DNA of 64,000 bases from Parahoeflea alexandrii (GCF_024105735.1 NZ_JAAAML010000002.1:124001-188000); one strand, 5' to 3'; counted from the stretch's first letter, positions 8,564 to 17,642 are shown. The notes: a model not told the origin generated them from the letters alone. Numbers and translations are program-made.

Positions 8564-9157
8564 ATGGCGAAGAACAGCGGCACCATCACCATCAAGAAAT
8601 ACGCCAATCGACGACTCTACAATACCGGCACCAGCACCTATGTGACGTTGGATGACCTGGCGGTCATGGTCAAGAAGGGCGAGGACTTCGTTGTCCTCGA
8701 CGCCAAGAGCGGCGACGACATCACCCATTCGGTTCTGACCCAGATCATCTTCGAGCAGGAATCAAAGACCGGCAACACGCTCCTGCCCGTCTCCTTCCTC
8801 CGGCAGCTCATTTCCGTCTATGGCGACCAGTTGCAGATGGTTGTGCCGAGCTATCTCGAACACTCCATGTCCGCCCTGACAGAGCAGCAGGAGCAGGTCC
8901 GCGCCCAGATCACCAAGTCCTTCGGCGACAACCCGATGGCCCGCAACATCCAGCTGCCGATCCAGCTTGTCGAGGAACAGGTCCGCCGCAACACCGAGAT
9001 GTTCCAGAAGGCGATGCAGATGTTCTCGCCCTTCGCGCTGGCCCATTCAGCGCCATCGGAGGAAGCGCCGAAAAAATCCGACACCTCGAAGGATATCGAT
9101 GAGCTCAAGTCGCAGCTCAAGCAGCTTCAGGACAAGATCAACTCGATCGACAGCTGA
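8564..9157 (+). CDS. phaR: Polyhydroxyalkanoate synthesis repressor PhaR
   Basis: The 197-aa regulator carries the PhaR N-terminal DNA-binding domain (ITIKKYANRRLYNTGTSTYVTLDDL, residues 7-31) and the PHB-accumulation domain (LPVSFLRQLISVYGDQLQMVVPSYLEHSM, about 76-104). The C-terminal ~40 residues form a charged coiled coil. Family members bind both their operator and nascent polymer, releasing phasin and PHB genes when polymer appears. It is transcribed away from phaA and phaB with a GAGGAG site before the ATG. No PHA synthase or phasin gene lies in this window, as is common in rhizobia, where phaC is elsewhere. Confidence 0.95.
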   Translation: MAKNSGTITIKKYANRRLYNTGTSTYVTLDDLAVMVKKGEDFVVLDAKSGDDITHSVLTQIIFEQESKTGNTLLPVSFLRQLISVYGDQLQMVVPSYLEHSMSALTEQQEQVRAQITKSFGDNPMARNIQLPIQLVEEQVRRNTEMFQKAMQMFSPFALAHSAPSEEAPKKSDTSKDIDELKSQLKQLQDKINSIDS

Positions 9158-9324
9158 CCTTCGCAACGCCCGGGCAGTCCATTAGAGAACAAGTTCAGGT
9201 CGATTATTTCCCTCAGGGCAAAACAGCTTTCGCTATCCGCCTGTCGCAAACCGGTGGCGCGCACGCCGAGGGAACGCCTATAAGCGTGTCATCCGTTCCC
9301 GACACAGACCCGAAAGGCAATCCC

Positions 9325-9756
9325 ATGACCGAACTTACCCTGGCCAAGTCACTCAAGATCATCGACAGCGCGCTGGCGAAAGGCAAGGAACTCGGCCTCA
9401 AGCCGCTTGCGGTGGTCGTGCTCGATGCCGGCGGTCACCTCAAGGCATTCCAGCGCGAGGACGGGGCGTCGATGATGCGGTTCGAGATTGCCAGCGGCAA
9501 GGCCTATGGCGCGCTTGCGCTTGGCGTCGGGTCGCGCTGGCTCAATGCCCAGGCCGAAACCCGGCCGCATTTCCTGGAAGGCCTCTCGGCCGTTTCCGGC
9601 GGCAAGATCGTCGCCATTCCCGGCGGCGTTCTGGTCAAGGATTCCACCGGTGCCATCATCGGTGCCGTCGGCATCACCGGTGATACGTCCGACAATGACG
9701 AGATCGCCGCGATTGCCGGTATCGAGGCCGCCGGCTTCACGCCGGACGCAGGCTGA
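9325..9756 (+). CDS. GlcG/HbpS family protein (DUF336)
   Basis: The 143-aa protein matches the GlcG/HbpS fold: an N-terminal helix (LAKSLKIIDSALAKGKELGLKPLAVVVLDAGGHLKAF), a central glycine-rich region, and IPGGVLVKDSTGAIIGAVGITGDTSDNDE. The final motif is the family hallmark. Some members bind haem extracellularly or accompany glycolate genes, but many are cytoplasmic with unknown roles. There is no signal peptide from the ATG at 9325. An in-frame start at 9286 is possible but adds only a Pro/Asp-rich tail. It is monocistronic; a hairpin follows 18 bp after the stop. Confidence 0.8.
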   Translation: MTELTLAKSLKIIDSALAKGKELGLKPLAVVVLDAGGHLKAFQREDGASMMRFEIASGKAYGALALGVGSRWLNAQAETRPHFLEGLSAVSGGKIVAIPGGVLVKDSTGAIIGAVGITGDTSDNDEIAAIAGIEAAGFTPDAG

Positions 9757-9773
9757 CCCCGCGCGCAACCACC

Positions 9774-9804
9774 AGAGCCGGTCATCTTTAGGATGATCGG
9801 CTCT
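9774..9804. repeat. Solo hairpin related to the 13988-14145 element
   Basis: AGAGCCGGTCATC pairs with GATGATCGGCTCT around a TTTAG loop, with one G/T difference. The arms share GAGCCG-TCATCTTTAG with the terminal inverted repeats of the element at 13988-14145. It sits between two convergent genes and could serve both as a bidirectional terminator. There is no T-run. Confidence 0.65.
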
Positions 9805-9816
9805 GGGATTGCCGGG

Positions 9817-10221
9817 TTACAGCCCGATCGAGACGTCCCGGCCTGCGGACCGGATCGAGACGGAAAATCCGGCAATCACATCGATGAATGCGATCACCAT
9901 CAAAATGAAGAAAACCTGGGTTGCGGCATCACGTACCAGCAGGAACTCGACCAGGAAGGCCACGAAAACGAACATCGACAGCATGTGATCGATCACAGAC
10001 CAGGGTCCGGTCCGCGTTGCCTTCAGCACTTCGATGAACAGCAACACCAGCGCGACCACGATCAGCAGGTCGCCCATGCTCATCGTCCAGGTCGCACCCG
10101 ACATCATCGACGTCGAAAAGATCGTCGTCTGCAGTTCGGCGATACCGCCGCCGAGCAACCCTATCATGACCAGATTGTACCCGATCAGTGGCACGATCAT
10201 CAGCGGAATAGCGGCAAGCAT
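9817..10221 (-). CDS. Small inner-membrane protein, four helices
   Basis: From the ATG at 10221 the protein has 134 residues and is mostly hydrophobic, with four likely membrane helices: residues 2-24 (LAAIPLMIVPLIGYNLVMIGLL), 45-65 (MGDLLIVVALVLLFIEVL), 79-95 (MLSMFVFVAFLVEFLLV) and 100-120. Other starts up to 10299 are possible, but this one begins at the first membrane segment. I do not recognise a named family with confidence. It is convergent with the GlcG-like gene and lies beyond pyc on the same strand with a ~220-bp gap, so it is probably transcribed alone. Confidence 0.6.
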   Translation of the reverse strand: MLAAIPLMIVPLIGYNLVMIGLLGGGIAELQTTIFSTSMMSGATWTMSMGDLLIVVALVLLFIEVLKATRTGPWSVIDHMLSMFVFVAFLVEFLLVRDAATQVFFILMVIAFIDVIAGFSVSIRSAGRDVSIGL

Positions 10222-10438
10222 GGAAAACCTCGGAATGGAATGAGCGACACCGGCCCTTGCGGCCAGCGCGACCATGCGAAATCCATCCGCCAAGCGCAAG
10301 CGCTTCGATCAGAACTTTATCATATTCGTGTCTTCGGCTGCCCGGCAGATCTGCCGGGCCGGTTCGGGCCCGCTGTCAGCCGCGCCGCACCAACGCCGCG
10401 GCTTGCTGTTGATGGCCGCCGGATGACCGGCGACAATC

Positions 10439-13400
10439 TCAGGCATAGACCACGAGAAGATCCTTTGCATCGATCTGGTCCCCGGTCCTGACCAGGACCT
10501 CGGCCAGCGTGCCATCGCGCTCGGCGTGGATCGCCGTTTCCATCTTCATCGCCTCGATCGACACCAGCACATCGCCGGCGGTAACGTCCTGGCCGGCGGT
10601 GACCGCAACGGTCGAAATCACCCCGGGCATGGGTGCCGCCACATGCGCGTCGTTGCCGGCTTCCGCCTTGCGCCGCGCCGCCGACCCCGATGCGCCATGC
10701 GCCCGGTCCGGCACCTTCACCCGCCTCGGCTGGCCGTTGAGCTCGAAGAACACGGTGACCATGCCCTTGTCGTCCGGCTCGCCCTGGGCGAGATTCTGGA
10801 TCACCAGCGTCTTGCCCTTCTCGATCTCGACAAACAGCTCGCCGCCAACCGGGATACCGTAGAAATAGGCCGGCGTCGGCAGCATGCTGACCGGTCCATA
10901 GGTTTCCGTTGCCAGAGCAAAATCGGTGAACACCTTCGGATACATCAGGTAGGAGGCAAACTCGTTCTCGCTGATCTCGCGCTCGAGCTTGGTCTCGATT
11001 TCCTTGCGTTCGATCTCGAGATCCGCATCCGGCAGAAGCGAGCCCGGACGCGCGGTATAGGCTTCATCGCCCTTGAGCACCTTGCCCTGCAAAGCCTTCG
11101 GCCAGCCCGATGGCGGCTGCCCGAGATCGCCGCGCATCATCGAAACCACCGAATCGGGGAAGGAAACATCCTTGCCGGGGTTCTCCACATCCGCGACACT
11201 GAGATCCTGGCTGACCATCATCAGCGCCATGTCGCCCACCACCTTGGAAGACGGCGTCACCTTGACGATGTCGCCGAACATCTGGTTGGCATCGGCATAG
11301 GCCTGCGCCACTTCATGCCAGCGGGTCTCGAGTCCCAGCGAGCGCGCCTGCTCCTTCAGATTGGTGAACTGGCCGCCCGGCATCTCGTGAAGATAGACTT
11401 CCGAGGCCGGTCCCTTGAGGTCGCTCTCGAACGCCGCATACTGGTTGCGCACCGCCTCCCAGTAGAACGAGATCCGCCGGATCCACTCGGTATCAAGACC
11501 AGGATCGCGCTCGTGGCCCTTTAGCGCCTCGACGATCGAGCCCAGGCACGGCTGCGAGGTGTTGCCGGAAAGCGCGTCCATGGCGGCATCGACCGCGTCG
11601 ACGCCGCTGTCGACCGCCGCCAGCACCGTCGCTGCCGAGATCCCCGACGTGTCATGCGTGTGGAAATGGATCGGCAGGTCGGTGGCCTCGCGCAACGCCT
11701 TGAACAATTGCCGCGCCGCGGCCGGTTTCAGCAGCCCGGCCATGTCCTTGACCGCGATGATATGGGCGCCGGCCTTTTCCAGCTCGGCCGCAAGCGCGGT
11801 GTAGTACTTCAGGTCGTATTTCGGCCGGGCCGAATTGAGAATGTCGCCGGTGTAGCAGATCGTTGCTTCACACAGCTTGTTCTCCTCGCACACAGCGTCC
11901 ATCGACACGCGCATGTTCTCGACCCAGTTCAGGCAGTCGAACACGCGGAACAGGTCGATCCCGCCCTGCGCCGCCTGGCGCACAAAATGCTTGACCACAT
12001 TATCGGGATAATTCTTGTAGCCGACGCCATTGGCGCCGCGCAGAAGCATCTGCAACAGCAGGTTCGGCGCGCCCTGCCGCACCATTTCGAGCCGTTCCCA
12101 CGGATCCTCGGTCAGGAACCGCATCGACACGTCAAAGGTCGCTCCGCCCCAGCACTCCAGCGACAGGAGGTCAGGCAGCGCCCGGGCATAGGCACCGGCG
12201 ACGGCTGCAATGTCGTGTGTCCGCATCCGGGTGGCGAGCAGCGACTGGTGGCCGTCACGCATCGTCGTATCGGTCATCAGCACCCGCTTTTGCGCCCGCA
12301 TCCAGTCGGCAAACCCCTTCGGCCCAAGCTGGTCGAGCCGCTGCCGGGTGCCATCTACCACCGGCATGTCGACATGCGGCACCCGCGGCGGCGCCGCATC
12401 GGCCGCCGGCAATGGACGTCCCTTGGTCTCGGGATGGCCATTGACGGTCACGTCCGCCAGATAGGTCAGAAGCTTGGTGGCGCGGTCCTGACGCTTGACC
12501 TGCTCGAACAGTTCCGGCGTCGAATCGATGAAGCGCGTCGTGTAGGTGTTGTTGCGGAACTCCGGGTGACCGATGATCGCCTCGAGGAAGGTCAGGTTGG
12601 TGGCCACGCCACGTATGCGGAATTCCCGCAGTGCCCGGTCCATCCGGTGAATGGTTTCCTCCGGCGTCGGCGCCCAGGCCGTAACTTTCTCAAGCAGCGG
12701 ATCGTAAAAGCGTGTGATCACCGCTCCCGAATAGGCCGTACCGCCATCAAGCCGGATGCCGAAGCCGGTGGCGCCGCGATAGGCGGTGATGCGGCCATAG
12801 TCCGGAATGAAATTCTGCTCCGGGTCTTCCGTGGTAATGCGGCACTGCAGTGCATGGCCGTTGAGCCGGATGTCGGCCTGCGCCGGAACGCCCGATTCCG
12901 GCGTGCCGATGACGGCGCCTTCGAGGATGTGGATCTGCGCCTTGACGATATCGATGCCGGTCACTTCCTCGGTCACCGTATGTTCGACCTGGATGCGCGG
13001 ATTGACCTCGATGAAGTAGAAGGCACCGGTGTCGATATCCATCAGGTATTCGACTGTGCCCGCGCCGACATAGCCGGTGGCATTTGCGATCTTGAGCGAG
13101 TAGGCCGCCAGCTCCTGCCGCTGGGCCTCCGTAAGGTAAGGGGCGGGGGCGCGCTCGACAACCTTCTGGTTGCGGCGCTGCACCGAGCAGTCGCGCTCGA
13201 ACAGATGCACGGCATTGCCATGTGTGTCGCCGAGAACCTGGCTTTCGACATGGCGCGCCCGCTCCACCAGCTTTTCGAGATAGACTTCATCCTTGCCGAA
13301 CGCCGCCTTTGCCTCGCGCTTGGCTTCGGTGACTTCGCGGGCCAGGTCCTTCGGGTCGCGAATGGCACGCATGCCCCGGCCACCCCCGCCCCACGAGGCC

Positions 13401-13897
13401 TTCAGCATGACCGGATAGCCGATCTCGTCGGCCATTCGTGCGACTTGGTCCATGTCGTCGGGAAGCGGCTCGGTAGCTGGTACCACCGGCACTCCAATCT
13501 CGATCGCCAGGTTGCGTGCCGCCACCTTGTTGCCCAGCCGGCGCATGGTCTCCGGCCTGGGGCCGATGAAGATGATGCCGTTCTCGGCGCAGGCATCGGC
13601 GAATTCCGGGCTTTCGGACAACAGGCCATATCCCGGATGGATCGCATCCGCACCCGACAGCTTTGCAACGCGGATCACCTCGTCGATCGACAGGTAGCTT
13701 TCGATCGGACCAAGATCCCGTTCCAGGTGAGGACCACGGCCGACCTGGTAGGATTCATCCGCCTTGAAGCGGTGCAGTGCAAGCTTGTCTTCTTCCGCCC
13801 AGATCGCGACGGTTTTCATCCCCAGTTCGTTGGCGGCGCGAAACACGCGAATGGCAATTTCCGAACGGTTGGCGACAAGAATCTTGGAAATCGGCAC
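10439..13897 (-). CDS. pyc: Pyruvate carboxylase
   Basis: The 1152-aa enzyme carboxylates pyruvate to oxaloacetate with ATP and bicarbonate. In order it shows the biotin carboxylase/ATP-grasp region (KILVANRSEIAIRVFRAANE at the N terminus; GGGGRGMR near 190; ERDCSVQRRNQK near 240), the carboxyltransferase domain (TDTTMRDGHQSLLATR near 545, metal-binding HFHTHDTSG near 745), the allosteric linker region, and the C-terminal biotinyl domain with AMKMET, Lys about 1118. The GTG at 13897 is preferred: it has GGGAG 7 bp upstream and starts at the conserved PISKILVANR. A TTG start 19 codons upstream would run through a hairpin. Confidence 0.97.
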   Translation of the reverse strand: MPISKILVANRSEIAIRVFRAANELGMKTVAIWAEEDKLALHRFKADESYQVGRGPHLERDLGPIESYLSIDEVIRVAKLSGADAIHPGYGLLSESPEFADACAENGIIFIGPRPETMRRLGNKVAARNLAIEIGVPVVPATEPLPDDMDQVARMADEIGYPVMLKASWGGGGRGMRAIRDPKDLAREVTEAKREAKAAFGKDEVYLEKLVERARHVESQVLGDTHGNAVHLFERDCSVQRRNQKVVERAPAPYLTEAQRQELAAYSLKIANATGYVGAGTVEYLMDIDTGAFYFIEVNPRIQVEHTVTEEVTGIDIVKAQIHILEGAVIGTPESGVPAQADIRLNGHALQCRITTEDPEQNFIPDYGRITAYRGATGFGIRLDGGTAYSGAVITRFYDPLLEKVTAWAPTPEETIHRMDRALREFRIRGVATNLTFLEAIIGHPEFRNNTYTTRFIDSTPELFEQVKRQDRATKLLTYLADVTVNGHPETKGRPLPAADAAPPRVPHVDMPVVDGTRQRLDQLGPKGFADWMRAQKRVLMTDTTMRDGHQSLLATRMRTHDIAAVAGAYARALPDLLSLECWGGATFDVSMRFLTEDPWERLEMVRQGAPNLLLQMLLRGANGVGYKNYPDNVVKHFVRQAAQGGIDLFRVFDCLNWVENMRVSMDAVCEENKLCEATICYTGDILNSARPKYDLKYYTALAAELEKAGAHIIAVKDMAGLLKPAAARQLFKALREATDLPIHFHTHDTSGISAATVLAAVDSGVDAVDAAMDALSGNTSQPCLGSIVEALKGHERDPGLDTEWIRRISFYWEAVRNQYAAFESDLKGPASEVYLHEMPGGQFTNLKEQARSLGLETRWHEVAQAYADANQMFGDIVKVTPSSKVVGDMALMMVSQDLSVADVENPGKDVSFPDSVVSMMRGDLGQPPSGWPKALQGKVLKGDEAYTARPGSLLPDADLEIERKEIETKLEREISENEFASYLMYPKVFTDFALATETYGPVSMLPTPAYFYGIPVGGELFVEIEKGKTLVIQNLAQGEPDDKGMVTVFFELNGQPRRVKVPDRAHGASGSAARRKAEAGNDAHVAAPMPGVISTVAVTAGQDVTAGDVLVSIEAMKMETAIHAERDGTLAEVLVRTGDQIDAKDLLVVYA

Positions 13898-13921
13898 GAA
13901 GAGGCTCCCGGGTTTGGGCAA

Positions 13922-13950
13922 GAAAAGCGGGGCCTCAACGAGCCCCGCCT
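13922..13950 (-). terminator. Terminator-like hairpin in the pyc leader
   Basis: GCGGGGC and GCCCCGC pair across a CTCAACGA loop. On the minus strand the stem is followed by TTTTCTT. It lies 30-50 nt upstream of the pyc GTG. It may end luxR transcription or act as an attenuator in the pyc leader. Confidence 0.6.
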
Positions 13951-13987
13951 TCAATCATTAGCGCCTGTTTTGCTGCAGTGCAAATTG

Positions 13988-14145
13988 GAGCCGATCATCT
14001 TTAGATGGAATTGTTTGAACGCCGGGATTTCGAGATCTGGCCAGAAGCGTGCAGCGACGCGGCGCAAGCGCCGTTAGCCTCGCGCGACGCAGTCCAGGGC
14101 GCAAAAGGCCAGGTTCAAACAATTCCAGCTAAAGATGATCGGCTC
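13988..14145. mobile_element. MITE-like element with 33-bp inverted repeats
   Basis: The left arm 13988-14020 and right arm 14113-14145 are inverted repeats of 33 bp with one mismatch (GAGCCGATCATCTTTAG at each tip, AATTGTTTGAAC inside). The ~92-bp centre is GC-rich with further small inverted repeats and no reading frame. The whole can fold into one long hairpin. The tip sequence recurs as the hairpin at 9774-9804. It lies between luxR and pyc, and the luxR stop codon straddles its edge. Confidence 0.75.
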
Positions 14146-14888
14146 TAGGAGATGAGCCCGAGCCGGAAGGCGATCGCCACCACGTGATGGCGATTCTTGG
14201 CCTGCAATTTGTCCTGGATGCCGTTCATGTACCAGTCGACCGTGTGCGCCGAAAGGCCCAGCGTGGCGCCCATTTCGTTGGACGTCATGCCGTAGCCCAG
14301 ATACTCGAGCGTTTCCATTTCACGCCGCGTCAGGGGCATTGTCACCGGTCGGCTGATCCGCTCGTGCGCATCCGGATCGAGTGCCTCGAGCAGTTCCCAG
14401 AACGCCTTTTTGGCCAGCGCATCCATCATCGCCATTTCCGACGGGGACAACTCGACCGGACGGCCCGCGACTGTCAGGACGCCGACCAGGCCACGCCGGC
14501 CGTGGACAGGAAACGCATATCCGTCCTCAAGGCCGAAACGGCGGGCATCGGCCATCATTCGCTGCATCCGCTTGTGGTGGGGGTCTTCCTTGAAGGCTTC
14601 CATCGGCTCGCGCCAGCGATAGCCGCGCTGGCTGTGCCCCAGATAGCGGACAATCGGATCGATGGTTGCGTATTTCCGTTTCACATAGAGGTCGGGCCAG
14701 CCCTTGGGCCACTGCCCTTCGAGCATGATATCGGAAGCCGGACTCTCCGGTCCGGGTTGCCGCACCAGTGTGAAATAGTCAAATCCGAGCCGGCTGACAA
14801 CATCGCGGATCCGGGCGCGAATGCTCTCTGCGCCTTCCTCTTCGTTTCGTTCAGCATCAAGAAACTGCAGAACGGCGTTCATTTCCAT
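14145..14888 (-). CDS. LuxR-family autoinducer-binding regulator (orphan)
   Basis: This 247-aa regulator has an N-terminal acyl-homoserine-lactone-binding domain and a C-terminal LuxR helix-turn-helix (LTRREMETLEYLGYGMTSNEMGATLGLSAHTVDWYMNGIQDKLQ, about 190-233). The invariant ligand residues are present: W and Y in WPDLYVKRKY near 66-70, the DP pair in TIDPIVRY, and W near 91, so signal binding is plausible. There is no luxI-type synthase in the window, so it is an orphan here. The start has a GGGGGAG site. The TAG stop is formed at the junction with the inverted-repeat element at 13988-14145. Targets are unknown; pyc is the nearest downstream gene. Confidence 0.88.
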   Translation of the reverse strand: MEMNAVLQFLDAERNEEEGAESIRARIRDVVSRLGFDYFTLVRQPGPESPASDIMLEGQWPKGWPDLYVKRKYATIDPIVRYLGHSQRGYRWREPMEAFKEDPHHKRMQRMMADARRFGLEDGYAFPVHGRRGLVGVLTVAGRPVELSPSEMAMMDALAKKAFWELLEALDPDAHERISRPVTMPLTRREMETLEYLGYGMTSNEMGATLGLSAHTVDWYMNGIQDKLQAKNRHHVVAIAFRLGLIS

Positions 14889-15050
14889 AATCTCCCCCAG
14901 AGGACCATATCCGGCGACTGTCGCTAAAAAATCAGTAATATTTGCCAGTAAAATCAGCTTTCAAAGCGCATTGTAATCCTAAATCTTGCAGTTGCGCCAG
15001 TATTTCTTTGCAATCTCACCACGAGGAAGCGAGTGGGTTCCGCTCCGCCA

Positions 15051-15086
15051 CAAAAAACCGGCCCGCGCAGCAGGCGCAGGCCGGTT
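15051..15086 (-). terminator. Intrinsic terminator of the 15-23 kb operon
   Basis: AACCGGCC (15056-15063) pairs with GGCCGGTT (15079-15086). On the minus strand the stem is followed by TTTTTTG. It lies about 25 bp after the alcohol dehydrogenase stop. Confidence 0.85.
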
Positions 15087-15111
15087 CGGTCAGGGTAGGG
15101 ATCGTCAGGGA

Positions 15112-16257
15112 TCAGATGCAGGCTTCGAACAGTGCCTTGGTATTCTCGGATGTCATCTCTACCGGATTGCCGCCGGCGCTCGGGTCTTCCAGCGCCATCG
15201 CCGTCATCTCGTCGATCCGGTCGCGGCCTACGCCAAGTTCGGCCAGCTTGTCCGGAACGCCGAGGTCGGCCCTCAGCTGGAGCACATAATCGTAAAACCC
15301 GTCGAAACCGCCGGAGATGCCCATGTAGGCCGCAGCCCGGGCGATGCGCTCCTCGATGACGGGGCGGTTCATCCTGAGCACCGGCGGCATCACCACCGCA
15401 TTGGTCATGCCATGATGGGTATTGTAGACCGCACCCACCGGATGCGACAGCGCATGGATGGCGCCGAGCCCTTTCTGGAACGCGACAGCGCCCATGGCGG
15501 CCGCACTCATCATTTCCGCGCGAGCGTCCAGGTTTGAGCCGTCAGCCACCACCAGCGGCAGGTTTTCCTTCACCAGCCGCATGCCCTCGAGCGCGATGCC
15601 CTGGCTCATCGGATGGTAGAACGGCGAGGAATAGGCTTCCAGGCAATGCGCGAACGCATCCATGCCGGTGCCGACCGTAATGATCTTCGGCATCCCGACG
15701 GTCAGTTCAGGATCGCAGATCGTCACAGCCGGAAGCAGCTTCGGATGGAAGATGATCTTCTTGACGTGCGTCACCGAATTGGTCAGCACCCCTGCCCGGC
15801 CGACTTCCGAGCCGGTGCCCGCGGTCGTCGGCACGGCGATGATCGGCGCGATCGTGTCGGCATTGGCGCGGGTCCACCAGTCGCCGATATCCTCGAAATC
15901 CCAGACCGGACGGGTCTGCCCGGCCTGAAAAGCGATCAGCTTGCCCAGATCGAGGCCCGAGCCGCCACCGAAGGCGATGACACCGTCGTGGCCGCCAGCC
16001 TTGAACACGGCGACACCGGCCTCGAGGTTCTTCTCGTTCGGGTTCGGATCGACTTCCGCGAACATTGCCCGGCCAAGGCCAGCGGCTTCCAGAAGGTCGA
16101 GTGCATTGACCGTGATCGGCAGCGAGGCAAGCCCCCGGTCGGTGACCAGAAGCGGCTTCTTCATGCCCGCGGCCGCGCAGGCCTCGGCAAGTTCGGAAAT
16201 GCGGCCAGCCCCGAAACGGATGGCTGTCGGATAGGACCAGTTGGCGCGCGGGCTCAT
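15112..16257 (-). CDS. Iron-containing alcohol dehydrogenase
   Basis: This 381-aa group III (Fe-dependent) alcohol dehydrogenase has the NAD-binding GGGSGLDLGK near residue 95 and the iron-binding histidine signature ending in HALSHPVGAVYNTHHGMTNAVVMP near 255-280. It should interconvert a primary alcohol and aldehyde in the cytoplasm. The ATG at 16257 overlaps the stop of the preceding aldehyde dehydrogenase as ATGA, so the two are translationally coupled. It is the last gene of the seven-gene operon and is followed by a terminator. The coupling to an aldehyde dehydrogenase and a glutamyl ligase suggests that the alcohol is part of the imported substrate or its glutamyl conjugate. Confidence 0.92.
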   Translation of the reverse strand: MSPRANWSYPTAIRFGAGRISELAEACAAAGMKKPLLVTDRGLASLPITVNALDLLEAAGLGRAMFAEVDPNPNEKNLEAGVAVFKAGGHDGVIAFGGGSGLDLGKLIAFQAGQTRPVWDFEDIGDWWTRANADTIAPIIAVPTTAGTGSEVGRAGVLTNSVTHVKKIIFHPKLLPAVTICDPELTVGMPKIITVGTGMDAFAHCLEAYSSPFYHPMSQGIALEGMRLVKENLPLVVADGSNLDARAEMMSAAAMGAVAFQKGLGAIHALSHPVGAVYNTHHGMTNAVVMPPVLRMNRPVIEERIARAAAYMGISGGFDGFYDYVLQLRADLGVPDKLAELGVGRDRIDEMTAMALEDPSAGGNPVEMTSENTKALFEACI

Positions 16258-17642
16258 GCGGATTTCTTTCTCAGATGGTAGGATTTGGGACGGGTGAGAT
16301 TGTGGAAGCCGATTTCCGACAGCGAGCCACCGCGACCGGTGGCCTTGCAGCCGGTCCAGCACAGCGCCGGGTCGAGATAATCCGCCCGGTTCATGAATAC
16401 CGTGCCGGTCTCGATCTCGGCGCCGATGCGCGCTGCCCGCTCGGCGTCATTGGTCCACAGCGAGGCAGTCAGGCCGAACTGGCAATCATTCATCAGCGCA
16501 AGTGCCTGCTCATCACTGTCGACCGGCATGATCCCGACAACGGGGCCGAAGCTTTCATCACGCATCACCCGCATGTCGTGGGTCACGTCGACCAGCACCT
16601 GCGGCATCAGGTAGGCGCCGCCGTCATCGGCCGGAAACAGCTTCGGATCGATCAGCCCGCGCGCGCCTTGCGCAATGGCCTCCGCCGTCTGTGCCCGGAC
16701 TTCCTGCGCGAAGCGCACATTGGCCATCGGCCCGATGGTCGTCTCCTTGTCGAGCGGATTGCCGAGCTTGAGGCCCGACGAGACCCAGGCCGCGGCCTTC
16801 TCGACAAAGGCATCATAGAGCGGGCGGGCGACGTAGAGCCGTTCGATGCCGCAGCAGCACTGCCCGGCATTGAACATGGCGCCATCCATCAGCACGTCGA
16901 CGGCCCAGTCGAGATCGGCGTCTTCCATCACGTAGCCGGGATCCTTGCCGCCGAGCTCGAGGCCCATGCCGGTGAAGGTACCGGCGGCGGCCCGCTCGAT
17001 CGCCTTGCCGCCACCGACCGAGCCGGTGAAATTGATGAAATCGAAGCTGCCGGACGAAATCAGCTTCTCCGACCCCTGGTGGTCGAGGAACAGATTGATG
17101 AACACGTCCTCCGGCACACCCGCCTCATGGAAGGCGCGGACCATACGTTCGCCCACCAGCAGCGTCTGTGTCGCATGCTTGAGCACCACCGTGTTTCCGG
17201 CGATCAGCGCCGGAGCAACGGTGTTGATCGCTGTCATGTAGGGGTAGTTCCAGGGCGCGATGACGAAGACCACACCATGCGCCTCGCGCACGATCCGGCG
17301 TTCGAACTGGGCCGAGTTCTCGATCTCGATCGGCGCCAGCGCCCGCGCGGCAATCTCGGCCATGTAGTTGGTGCGCTCGTTGACGCCGCCGAACTCGCCG
17401 CCATAGCGCACGGGCCGGCCCATCATCCAGGCCAGTTCCGGCACCACTTCGTCTTGCATTTCTTGGAGCCGGGCGACGCCCGCCCGGACCAGGGCGATGC
17501 GCTCTTCAAGCGAACGTCGGGCCCAGTCCTTCTGCGCCTTGCGCGACCGGGCGACGGCGGCTGCCGCATCATCCACGCCCATGACCGGGCGCTCGGCATA
17601 GACCGACCCGTCAACCGGCGATATCAGTTTCAAACTGCTCAT
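16254..17642 (-). CDS. NAD(P)-dependent aldehyde dehydrogenase
   Basis: The 462-aa enzyme belongs to the aldehyde dehydrogenase superfamily and oxidises an aldehyde to the acid. Visible landmarks are the cofactor region VIAPWNYPY near 134, NFTGSVGGGKAIERA near 205, the glutamate in GLELGGKDPGYV near 232, and the nucleophile in FNAGQCCCGIERLYV near 267, where three adjacent cysteines occur. The start at 17642 has a GAGGGAGA site; an upstream start at 17699 would add a tail of non-family character. It lies between the glutamine-synthetase-like gene and the alcohol dehydrogenase, with which it overlaps by 4 bp. Confidence 0.93.
   Translation of the reverse strand: MSSLKLISPVDGSVYAERPVMGVDDAAAAVARSRKAQKDWARRSLEERIALVRAGVARLQEMQDEVVPELAWMMGRPVRYGGEFGGVNERTNYMAEIAARALAPIEIENSAQFERRIVREAHGVVFVIAPWNYPYMTAINTVAPALIAGNTVVLKHATQTLLVGERMVRAFHEAGVPEDVFINLFLDHQGSEKLISSGSFDFINFTGSVGGGKAIERAAAGTFTGMGLELGGKDPGYVMEDADLDWAVDVLMDGAMFNAGQCCCGIERLYVARPLYDAFVEKAAAWVSSGLKLGNPLDKETTIGPMANVRFAQEVRAQTAEAIAQGARGLIDPKLFPADDGGAYLMPQVLVDVTHDMRVMRDESFGPVVGIMPVDSDEQALALMNDCQFGLTASLWTNDAERAARIGAEIETGTVFMNRADYLDPALCWTGCKATGRGGSLSEIGFHNLTRPKSYHLRKKSA

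Noticed and set aside
11654-14077. 807-aa open frame on the plus strand
   Set aside because: It is antisense to pyruvate carboxylase and shows no domain; it also crosses the inverted-repeat element.
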